From: UBA2705 sp963977125
GTDB lineage: Bacteria; Pseudomonadota; Alphaproteobacteria; Micavibrionales; Micavibrionaceae
DNA length: 64,000 bases
Direction: 5' to 3'
Assembly (NCBI GenBank): GCA_963977125.1
Contig: CAXBNJ010000006.1
Span: forward strand, 1-64,000
Below are positions 26,816-34,309 of the stretch, piece after piece (within the stretch, counting starts at the first letter, position 1; the number at the start of each line of letters is the position of its first letter). The notes under the pieces were generated by a model. The model was not told the origin of the DNA, searched no databases, and saw only the letters and a program-made list of their open reading frames with translations. A program made the position numbers and the translations under genes.

Positions 26816-28849
26816 TTATGCGGCCTCTTCTTCTGCAGCTTCAGTCTTGCTCAGTTCAAGCAATACAGCGCCATCACTAACCTGATCATTTTCGGCATGG
26901 TTAAGCGCGGCTATTATGCCCTCATGCGGGGCGCGCAAGGTCATTTCTAACTTCATCGCTTCCATGATGATTAAAGGCTGATCTTTGGCGACATGTGCGC
27001 CTTGTTCAACCAATATTTTGATAATCGTGCCGGGCATTGGCGAAATAATCTGCCCTTCATGCTGGCTCGATTCTGCGCCGTGTAAATCATGGCTATCACG
27101 CTGAAAAGCAATAATCCGGCCATGACTTAATAAAGACAACGTTTGATTATCGGCGTTATAAGCAGTCTTTATACTATGCAGCGTGCCATTAATACGCGCC
27201 GCAAAAGACTGTTCATCATCACTACCTTCTAATGATGCCTTTATCGTCTCACCATTAACCGTGATGTCATAATGATCATCGCGACCAACAATGCGGGCTT
27301 CAATAAGCGCGCCGTGATGGCGAAGTTTAATGATTTTATTAAGCGCCATATTCATACGCCAATTATCATGCTGCCCCCACGGGTCAAGCGTTTCATAGCC
27401 AGCATGCCCAGTATCAAAGCCGCATGCATAATAGAGCGCTGCGCAAGCAAGCTCTTGATTATCAGCATGAGCATAGTTTTCAGGAAGTAAATCGGCTTCA
27501 TAATGTTCAACAAAATGCGTATGTAGATCGGCCTCAACAAAAGCAGGATGCGCGATAATATTGCGCAGAAATTCTTGATTATTATTCACCCCAAGAAACG
27601 CCGTCTTTGAGATAAAGCGCTGCATTTTCTTTAATGCCACCTCGCGGTCTGGGCCCCAGCAAATTAACTTGGCAATCATCGGGTCGTAATAAACGCTGAC
27701 TTGGTCACCGGCTTCAACTCCTGTATCAATCCGGCACTCTTCATCATCCATGCCGCGCAAAACATCGGTAATGCGGCCAATTTGCGGGACAAAATCATGG
27801 GCAGGGTCTTCGGCATAAATACGCAATTCAAAAGCATGGCCTTGAATTTCAAGCTCATCTTGCGCAACTGGCAAGGGCTCCCCTGCTGCGATGCGTAATT
27901 GCCATTCAACAAAATCTTGGCCGCTAATCATCTCACTTACAGGGTGCTCAACTTGCAAACGCGTGTTCATTTCCATGAAATAGAAATCGTCAGCGGATAG
28001 GTTTTTACTCGCATCGACAATAAATTCAATTGTGCCTGCGCCTGTATAATCAATCGCGCGCGCAGCTTTCACCGCTATTTCGCCAATTTTAGCGCGGGTC
28101 TGCGCGTCTATACCTGGCGCAGGAGCTTCTTCGACAACTTTTTGATGGCGGCGCTGCACGGAACAATCGCGCTCAAATATATGTACATAGTTACCCTGCG
28201 TATCGCCAAAGACTTGCAGTTCAATATGGCGCGGTTTTTCGATATATTTCTCGATTAGCACAACGTCATTGGCAAAAGCCGCTTTGGCTTCGCGTTTACA
28301 GCTCGCCAATAACTCAAGAAAATCTTTAGCGGCATCTATGCGGCGCATACCTTTACCACCGCCGCCTGCAACGGCCTTAATCAAAACGGGATAACCAATT
28401 TCATCAGCCTGTTTTTTTAAAAACTCTGCGTCTTGATTATCACCTTGATACCCCGGAACAACAGGCACGCCCGCCTCGCGCATAATATCTTTCGCGCGGT
28501 CTTTTAAACCCATTTTTTCTATTGAATCTGCAGAAGGGCCGATAAAGACAATGCCTTCATCCGCGCAACGTTTGGCGAAAGCGGCATTTTCAGACAGAAA
28601 ACCATACCCCGGATGAATAGCTTCCGCGCCACTTTGTTTTGCAGCGGCAATGATTTTATCGACAACCAAATACGATTCAACGGCTGGCGATGCACCAATA
28701 TGAACCGCATGATCCGCTAGGCGCACATGGCGCGCGCCTTGGTCTGCATCAGAATAAACAGCAACGGCCTTTATACCCATGGCCTGTGCTGATTCAATGA
28801 TGCGGCAGGCAATTTCGCCGCGATTGGCTATTAATATCGTATGAAACAT
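26816..28849 (-). CDS. liuD: Methylcrotonyl-CoA carboxylase biotin-containing (alpha) subunit
   Basis: The alpha subunit carboxylates its own biotin and presents it to the beta subunit to convert 3-methylcrotonyl-CoA to 3-methylglutaconyl-CoA. The 677 residues comprise biotin carboxylase N-terminal, ATP-grasp (KAVAGGGGKGMRR, EKYIEKPRHIELQVFGD) and C-terminal domains to about 450. A linker/BT domain follows, then a biotinyl domain whose MEAMKLE motif places the biotinylated Lys at 633. Association with liuB, liuC and liuE marks it as methylcrotonyl- rather than propionyl- or acetyl-CoA carboxylase. Confidence 0.94.
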   Translation of the reverse strand: MFHTILIANRGEIACRIIESAQAMGIKAVAVYSDADQGARHVRLADHAVHIGASPAVESYLVVDKIIAAAKQSGAEAIHPGYGFLSENAAFAKRCADEGIVFIGPSADSIEKMGLKDRAKDIMREAGVPVVPGYQGDNQDAEFLKKQADEIGYPVLIKAVAGGGGKGMRRIDAAKDFLELLASCKREAKAAFANDVVLIEKYIEKPRHIELQVFGDTQGNYVHIFERDCSVQRRHQKVVEEAPAPGIDAQTRAKIGEIAVKAARAIDYTGAGTIEFIVDASKNLSADDFYFMEMNTRLQVEHPVSEMISGQDFVEWQLRIAAGEPLPVAQDELEIQGHAFELRIYAEDPAHDFVPQIGRITDVLRGMDDEECRIDTGVEAGDQVSVYYDPMIAKLICWGPDREVALKKMQRFISKTAFLGVNNNQEFLRNIIAHPAFVEADLHTHFVEHYEADLLPENYAHADNQELACAALYYACGFDTGHAGYETLDPWGQHDNWRMNMALNKIIKLRHHGALIEARIVGRDDHYDITVNGETIKASLEGSDDEQSFAARINGTLHSIKTAYNADNQTLSLLSHGRIIAFQRDSHDLHGAESSQHEGQIISPMPGTIIKILVEQGAHVAKDQPLIIMEAMKLEMTLRAPHEGIIAALNHAENDQVSDGAVLLELSKTEAAEEEAA

Positions 28850-28899
28850 TATCCCTGTCCTTAACTTTTAAAGTCTTATTTTTGCGTCTATTTCTACGC

Positions 28900-29691
28900 C
28901 TATGCCTTAATCCAGCTTGGCTTTCTTTTTTCTAAAAACGCGCTGAGGCCTTCTTGCGCTTCTGCGCCTGAGCGTATTTTTGCAATGCGACGCGCTGTAT
29001 TATCGAGCAATGCATCGTCAATTTCACCATCGGCGCTGATTTCTGTGGCAAGGACCTTCGCAGCACGCATCGCGCCTGAGCCATTTTTTCTTACCACTGA
29101 TAATGTATTATTCAGGGCAACAGCGAGCTGATCTTGACCGCTGACAACTTCGTGAATGAGGCCGATAGACTGGGCGCGCAATGCGGGTATAAATTCACCG
29201 CTTTGGAAATAACGGCGCGCTTGACGCTGACCAATGGCGCGCATCACATAAGGCGCTATCGTGGCCGGAATTAGGCCTAGCTTAACTTCAGACAGCGCAA
29301 ATTTGGTGTTTTCTTCAGCAATCACCAGATCACAACAAGAAACAAGCCCCATACCGCCGCCCATCGCTGCGCCTTGCACTAAAGCAATGCTGAATTGCGG
29401 CAGATCAAATAAGGATTTTAGCATACGCGCGAGGTTTAAGGCATCGTGATGATTTTCTTCTTCGCTATACTGCGCCGCTGCTTTCATCCAATTCATGTCC
29501 GCACCCGCAGAAAAGCTTTTCCCTGCGGCTTTGAGCACAACAATATCAATATCGGCACGATCAGCAAGCGCTGTGAAGCATTCTGCCAGCGCTGCGATCA
29601 TCTGTTGATTAAAGGCATTATGAAGCTCAGGGCGATTAAGGGTCACATAAGCAACGCGGTTCTCTATGTCTAATATAACTGTATCACTCAT
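28900..29691 (-). CDS. liuC: Enoyl-CoA hydratase, probable methylglutaconyl-CoA hydratase
   Basis: This 263-residue crotonase-family protein probably hydrates 3-methylglutaconyl-CoA to HMG-CoA. The first oxyanion-hole segment is AAGKSFSAGADMNWMK (about 54-69). The second is VQGAAMGGGMGLVSCCD (about 104-120), followed by the FALSEVKLGLIPATIAPYV helix that carries the catalytic acid. Residues around the active site (SEVKLGLIPATI) match the AUH-like subgroup found in liu clusters. It may also hydrate tiglyl-CoA for the isoleucine branch, since no separate hydratase is encoded in that operon. Confidence 0.9.
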   Translation of the reverse strand: MSDTVILDIENRVAYVTLNRPELHNAFNQQMIAALAECFTALADRADIDIVVLKAAGKSFSAGADMNWMKAAAQYSEEENHHDALNLARMLKSLFDLPQFSIALVQGAAMGGGMGLVSCCDLVIAEENTKFALSEVKLGLIPATIAPYVMRAIGQRQARRYFQSGEFIPALRAQSIGLIHEVVSGQDQLAVALNNTLSVVRKNGSGAMRAAKVLATEISADGEIDDALLDNTARRIAKIRSGAEAQEGLSAFLEKRKPSWIKA

Positions 29692-29745
29692 TTATAATAC
29701 TCATCGCAGCCCTACATGGCCGCCCCTTTTATAGTGTATGGATGC

Positions 29746-31353
29746 TTACATGCGGAATAAGCTCGATTTAACAGGATCTAATGGAGCATTCAGCGCCGCA
29801 GATAAACCAAGCGCCAAAACGCGGCGCGTATCTAACGGATCAATAATGCCATCATCCCAAAGACGCGCAGAAGCGTAATAAGGATGCCCCTGCTGTTCAA
29901 ACATAGTGACAATTTCATCTTTCATGGCTTTTTCTTCGGCCTCTGGCCAATCTTTGCCGCCACGTTTTATTTTATCGCGCGTCACAGTGGTCAGAACCCC
30001 TGCCGCTTGCTCACCGCCCATCACGGAAATGCGCGCATTTGGCCACATCCATAAGAAACGGGGGCTAAAGGCACGACCGCACATACCGTAATTGCCCGCA
30101 CCAAAAGAGCCGCCAATAATCATAGTGAGTTTAGGGACGCGGGCATTGGCAACAGCCGTCACCATTTTCGCGCCATCTTTGGCAATACCGCCCGCTTCAT
30201 ATTTGCTGCCGACCATAAAACCAGTGATATTTTGCAAGAAAACCAATGGAATGCCGCGCTGATCGCACATTTTAACAAAGTGCGCACCTTTTAGCGCAGA
30301 TTCAGAGAATAAAACACCATTATTCGCCACAATACCTACAGGCATGCCCTCAATATGCGCAAAGCCCGTAATTAAAGTCGTGCCATAGCGCGCTTTAAAT
30401 TCTTGGAACTCTGAACCGTCAACGATACGGCTAATGACTTCTTTGACATCAAATTGCGTTTTAAGGTCAGGCGGAATAACACCATAAAGCTCAGCCATGT
30501 CTTCGCGCGGCGCTTGTGGTTCTTTGAGCCCAAGCTCAATATTTTTTTCACGATTAAGGTTCGCGATGCTTTCACGTGCAAGCTCTAAAGCGTGATGGTC
30601 ATTTTCAGCCAAATAATCAGCCACACCAGAAACGCGTGTATGGAGATCGCCGCCGCCTAAATCTTCGGCGCTGACTTCTTCGCCCGTTGCAGCCTTCACC
30701 AAAGGTGGGCCTGCAAGGAAGATCGTGCCTTGCTCTTTAACAATAATGCTCTCATCCGACATGGCGGGCACATAAGCGCCGCCTGCCGTGCATGAGCCCA
30801 TGACAACAGCAATTTGCGGAATATTTTGCGCGGACATATTGGCTTGGTTATAAAAAATGCGGCCAAAATGATCGCGATCAGGAAAAACTTCATCTTGATT
30901 AGGCAAGTTAGCGCCGCCACTATCGACCAGATAAATACAAGGTAGGTTATTTTCAGCGGCGATTTCTTGGGCGCGCAGATGTTTTTTAACGCTGAGCGGA
31001 AAATATGTGCCGCCCTTAACCGTTGCATCATTACAAACAATCACGCATTCCTGACCAGAGACCCGGCCAATACCCGTCAACACGCCCGCTGAGGGCACAT
31101 CATCGGCATAGACTTTATAAGCAGCCATTTGTGAAAATTCGAGAAAAGCTGTGCCATCATCAAGCAATTGATTAATGCGATCACGTGGCAATAATTTACC
31201 GCGTGACAAATGACGCTCGCGCGCTTTATCACCACCGCCTTGTTCTATATCAGCGATTTTGGCATGTAAATCATCAACCAAGGCCTGCATAGCGGCTGTG
31301 TTGGTTTTGAAACTTTCAGACGAGTTATCGATTTTGGAGCGTAATATACCCAT
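29746..31353 (-). CDS. liuB: Methylcrotonyl-CoA carboxylase carboxyltransferase (beta) subunit
   Basis: The beta subunit transfers the carboxyl group from biotin to 3-methylcrotonyl-CoA. The 535-residue protein has the two crotonase-like halves of acyl-CoA carboxyltransferases. The amino half contains GGTYFPLSVKKHLRAQEIA and SGGANLPNQDEVFPD, and the carboxy half has GAKMVTAVANARVPKLTMI and GSFGAGNYGMCGRAFSPRF. These stretches are very conserved among MCC beta subunits. It is the first gene of the liu operon, divergent from ilvE across 183 bp that hold candidate operators. Confidence 0.95.
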   Translation of the reverse strand: MGILRSKIDNSSESFKTNTAAMQALVDDLHAKIADIEQGGGDKARERHLSRGKLLPRDRINQLLDDGTAFLEFSQMAAYKVYADDVPSAGVLTGIGRVSGQECVIVCNDATVKGGTYFPLSVKKHLRAQEIAAENNLPCIYLVDSGGANLPNQDEVFPDRDHFGRIFYNQANMSAQNIPQIAVVMGSCTAGGAYVPAMSDESIIVKEQGTIFLAGPPLVKAATGEEVSAEDLGGGDLHTRVSGVADYLAENDHHALELARESIANLNREKNIELGLKEPQAPREDMAELYGVIPPDLKTQFDVKEVISRIVDGSEFQEFKARYGTTLITGFAHIEGMPVGIVANNGVLFSESALKGAHFVKMCDQRGIPLVFLQNITGFMVGSKYEAGGIAKDGAKMVTAVANARVPKLTMIIGGSFGAGNYGMCGRAFSPRFLWMWPNARISVMGGEQAAGVLTTVTRDKIKRGGKDWPEAEEKAMKDEIVTMFEQQGHPYYASARLWDDGIIDPLDTRRVLALGLSAALNAPLDPVKSSLFRM

Positions 31354-31416
31354 TGGCGCGTCAATCTCTTCCCTATTTAGTCTTATTATTCTTATTATTT
31401 TGTCGTGAGTTTACCC

Positions 31417-31428
31417 TTAAGTACTTAA
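31417..31428. promoter_or_regulatory. 12-bp palindrome between liuB and ilvE
   Basis: TTAAGTACTTAA is a perfect palindrome in the 183-bp region between the divergent liu operon and ilvE. A second inverted repeat, ATAATT-gttt-AATTAT (31466-31481), lies closer to ilvE. The sites are suitable for a dimeric regulator acting on both branched-chain transcripts. No regulator gene is encoded nearby. Confidence 0.45.
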
Positions 31429-31536
31429 GAACTAAAGCGAAAAATATTTCGTACCTTAAAACGATATAATTGTTTAATTATAGACGCAGATCATTTATAA
31501 ATATTACAAAACGAAAACGAACAACAGGGGTATATT

Positions 31537-32481
31537 ATGCAAGAAGTTGACTACATCTGGAAAAATGGAAAAATTATTCCTTGGGCTGAAGCTACCGTGC
31601 ACCTGATGACACACGGCCTACATTACGGCACCAGCTTTTTTGAAGGTATACGCGTTTATGACACCCCTGAAGGCCCTGCTGTCTTCCGTTTACAAGAACA
31701 TGCACAGCGCCTATCTGATACAGCTAAAATATATGGTTTAGCGCTACCTTACAGCGTCGAAGAAGTCATGGAAGCCTGCGTAGAGACCGTACGCGCCAAT
31801 AAATTACAATCCGCTTATATCCGCCCCATTGCGTATATTGGCTATGGCAGCATGCTTGTTGCGCCGAAAGAAAGCACGATTGACCTTGCCGTTGCCGCCT
31901 TCCCTTGGGGCGCTTATTTAGGTGAAGAAGGCCTCAATAATGGCATTGATGTCTGCGTATCCAGTTGGAACCGCGCTGCGCCGAACACAACGCCTACTCT
32001 GGCGAAAGCTGGCGGTAATTACTTATCAGGATTTTTAATCTGTAGTGAAGCGCATGATCGCGGCTTTGATGAAGGTATCGGCCTGACCGTTGATGGCAAA
32101 TTAAGCGAGGGCGCTGGCGAAAACCTATTCCTCATTAAAGATGGCGTGATTTATACGCCTGATAGCAGCTCGTCTATCCTCTCTGGCATTACGCGCCACA
32201 CAATCATGACCCTCGCCACAGAAATGGGCTATACGGTTAAAGAACAAGCGCTAAGCCGTGAAGTTCTTTATCTGGCTGATGAGATATTCTTTACAGGTAC
32301 GGCGGCTGAAGTGACGCCTGTGCGCTCAGTCGATAGAAAACAAATTGGTACAGGTGAAGTCGGCCCTGTGACCAAACAGATCCAAAAAGCCTTTTTCGGC
32401 TTATTTAACGGCTCGACGACAGGCCATGAAGACTGGTTGTTTCATGTTCGAGACAGCGACAGCAAAAAGAAATCAGCTTAA
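31537..32481 (+). CDS. ilvE: Branched-chain amino acid aminotransferase
   Basis: IlvE interconverts leucine, isoleucine and valine with their 2-oxoacids using PLP and glutamate. The 314-residue fold-type IV aminotransferase has GLHYGTSFFEGIRVY (about 27-41). The PLP lysine is in TLAKAGGNYLSG (Lys157), and the phosphate-binding end is SGITRHTIMTLA and FFTGTAAEVTPV. AGGGG-like bases precede the ATG. Facing the liu operon, it supplies the oxoacids that the fused oxidoreductase can convert to acyl-CoA, though it also works in biosynthesis. Confidence 0.94.
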   Translation: MQEVDYIWKNGKIIPWAEATVHLMTHGLHYGTSFFEGIRVYDTPEGPAVFRLQEHAQRLSDTAKIYGLALPYSVEEVMEACVETVRANKLQSAYIRPIAYIGYGSMLVAPKESTIDLAVAAFPWGAYLGEEGLNNGIDVCVSSWNRAAPNTTPTLAKAGGNYLSGFLICSEAHDRGFDEGIGLTVDGKLSEGAGENLFLIKDGVIYTPDSSSSILSGITRHTIMTLATEMGYTVKEQALSREVLYLADEIFFTGTAAEVTPVRSVDRKQIGTGEVGPVTKQIQKAFFGLFNGSTTGHEDWLFHVRDSDSKKKSA

Positions 32482-32494
32482 GGTAACAGTAAAT

Positions 32495-32830
32495 ATGTAT
32501 GGACCAATTATTACGGAAGCCATGTCCCATTATGGTGAGAGCGCTTGCCACTTGGCCAAAATAGTCGAAAAAGATTTAGAGAAATACACGACGGCTATGG
32601 CGCAATCAATTAAAGAAACAGATAAGGAGCAGGCCTTTATTGCGGCCCATTCCTGTAAATCTATCTGTTCGTTGATTGGTGTAGAGGAAGCCTTCACGCT
32701 CACATCCGAAATGGAGGTGCATGCGAAGTCTGGAGATATGAATTCATATGCAAGCCTGTATGAACAATTCTCTGTTCTTTACAAAGACCTAGATAAAGAC
32801 CTAAAAATATATAATGCAGATGCAAAATAA
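32495..32830 (+). CDS. Histidine phosphotransfer (HPt) domain protein
   Basis: This small protein (111 residues) fits an HPt module of a multistep phosphorelay. The four-helix pattern and the helix AAHSCKSICSLIGVEEA, with His52 at the expected phosphorylation site followed by Lys and a later Gly, match the HPt signature, although the usual HxLKG is degenerate (HSCKS). I place the start at the ATG at 32495, 13 bp after the ilvE stop; a longer frame from 32426 overlaps ilvE and lacks a ribosome-binding site. It may receive phosphate from the hybrid kinase at 36593-38920. Confidence 0.65.
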   Translation: MYGPIITEAMSHYGESACHLAKIVEKDLEKYTTAMAQSIKETDKEQAFIAAHSCKSICSLIGVEEAFTLTSEMEVHAKSGDMNSYASLYEQFSVLYKDLDKDLKIYNADAK

Positions 32831-32844
32831 GCTTGTAAAGGTCG

Positions 32845-33270
32845 TTATTTCACGGCGTTCAAAGCCAAGGCCATATCTTTATAGTGTTCTTGCATGAATC
32901 TCTGACTGTTTTTCATCTGGCCGTTTTCGCCCCAAAATGATGAATCGAGCTCATCTCGAGATAGAAACTTATTGAAGTGTTTCGCAAAATGCTGCCTTGG
33001 CCCAATTTCATGCGCCATATCAAACATACCTTCTAGCCATGATCTCATCTGATTTTTTTCAGCATCCATTGGCCAGCCGTGGTCATCAGCGAGTACATTA
33101 AATATTTTGGTTTTCGCGTTAGATTTTTCTGTTTCGTCAACCGTCCGAATATAATCAGATATATCGGCTAATTCATGCCATATGGCAAGTTCGTCTTTGC
33201 AGCATTCCGCTGTGAAAAGGAAGTTATGTTTAGTCGCGCGTCTAAATATGCGCCGTAAAGAAAGCATCAT
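32845..33270 (-). CDS. Small uncharacterised protein
   Basis: I do not recognise this 141-residue protein. It begins with a basic segment (MLSLRRIFRRATKHNFLF) and continues as a mostly helical, charged protein with several Trp and His residues (IWHELADISDYI, GWPMDAEKNQMRSWLEGMFD). There is no clear signal peptide or membrane helix. It is convergent with the HPt gene, 14 bp away. Base composition looks like its neighbours. Confidence 0.55.
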   Translation of the reverse strand: MMLSLRRIFRRATKHNFLFTAECCKDELAIWHELADISDYIRTVDETEKSNAKTKIFNVLADDHGWPMDAEKNQMRSWLEGMFDMAHEIGPRQHFAKHFNKFLSRDELDSSFWGENGQMKNSQRFMQEHYKDMALALNAVK

Positions 33271-33366
33271 TATCGTGTCCCATCCCTGTATATATTTTTA
33301 TACTTAGGTGACATAATAAACACTGAGGCTAAAAAGTCAAAAAATAATATCTGCCCTGCGTATAGT

Positions 33367-33387
33367 GCATAGCGCATAGCACATAGC
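33367..33387. repeat. Three tandem 7-bp units
   Basis: GCATAGC, GCATAGC and ACATAGC are directly adjacent (33367-33373, 33374-33380, 33381-33387). They are framed by TAGTGC (33364-33369) and GCACTA (33385-33390) in inverted order. The element lies in the gap between yaaA and the small unknown gene. Confidence 0.4.
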
Positions 33388-33409
33388 ACTAACCTGCCTT
33401 TACTTTATC

Positions 33410-34186
33410 TTACTTTAACTGGACTCTGACAAAATGCAGATTAGTCGGATCAGATAGTTCTGGGGTATAGGCATAGCCATCTGTAGTAAAAGACTTTAAG
33501 CCCTCTGGCGTGTCTATTTTGTTCTGGACAATATAGCGCGCCATCGCGCCGCGCGCGCGCTTGGCCATTAAACCAATAGTCTTTAATTGACCGCCGCGAT
33601 CTTCTTTAAAGTGGCAGGTGATAAACTTATCGCCAAAGCTCTTGGCATTAATCGCTTTGATATATTCCGCCGAGGCAAGGTTAATAATATATGGGTTCTT
33701 ATGCGTTTTTAGCGCCGTTTCTATATAAGAGGTAAGTTTGCCACGCCAGAAACTATAGAGATCCTCCCCATGGCCATTGGCCAGTTTCGTGCCCATTTCA
33801 AGGCGGTATGGCTGCATCATATCGAGCGGGCGTAATAGGCCATAAAGACCAGAAAGAATAGCAAAATGCTGCTGAGCATAATCAAGCTCCTCAGCTGAAA
33901 AATTCTCCGCTTGTAAGCCCACATAAGTGTCGCCTTGAAACAAATACACTGCTTGGCGCGCTGTTTCGACGTCAAATTGATCCGCGAAGTTCTGAAATCG
34001 ACTATGGTTCAACGTCGCCAAATTTTCTGAAATATGCATAAGCTGCATTAAGTCTGCTTGCGACTTAGTTTTCATGATGGCAATCAGGCTTTGTATCTCA
34101 TCCATAAAAATGGGCTGAGATACGGGCGTTGATTGAAAATCATCCGTGAAATTTAATTTTTTAGCCGGAGACACAATTGCGAGCAT
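33410..34186 (-). CDS. yaaA: YaaA family peroxide-stress protein
   Basis: YaaA lowers free iron and limits Fenton damage in E. coli, where it is under OxyR control; the family binds DNA. This homologue has 258 residues, starting at the ATG at 34186 where AGGAT lies just upstream (an in-frame ATG at 34198 overlaps that site). Conserved family segments are MLAIVSPAKKLNF at the start, LSGLYGLLRPLDMMQPYRLEM (split here as LSGLYGLLRPLD and MMQPYRLEM, about 118-138), NLASAEYIKAI and MAKRARGAMARYI. It appears to be a single-gene unit. Confidence 0.9.
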   Translation of the reverse strand: MLAIVSPAKKLNFTDDFQSTPVSQPIFMDEIQSLIAIMKTKSQADLMQLMHISENLATLNHSRFQNFADQFDVETARQAVYLFQGDTYVGLQAENFSAEELDYAQQHFAILSGLYGLLRPLDMMQPYRLEMGTKLANGHGEDLYSFWRGKLTSYIETALKTHKNPYIINLASAEYIKAINAKSFGDKFITCHFKEDRGGQLKTIGLMAKRARGAMARYIVQNKIDTPEGLKSFTTDGYAYTPELSDPTNLHFVRVQLK

Positions 34187-34239
34187 AGATATCCTCATGA
34201 AAATACAGATGTTGAAGTGAGGCTTAGGATAACGAAGTA

Positions 34240-34286
34240 AAAAAAATCTGTCCAGAGGGCAATGGTGCCTCTGGACAGATTTTTTT
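34240..34286. terminator. Strong bidirectional terminator downstream of the M3 peptidase
   Basis: A perfect 19-bp stem (34240-34258 with 34268-34286) encloses a 9-nt loop. The A-run on the left and T-run on the right are part of the stem, so both strands read as a G+C-rich core plus T-tract. It ends the peptidase transcript and separates it from yaaA. Confidence 0.92.
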
Positions 34287-34309
34287 TAAATTAAATGACT
34301 TAGATTACA

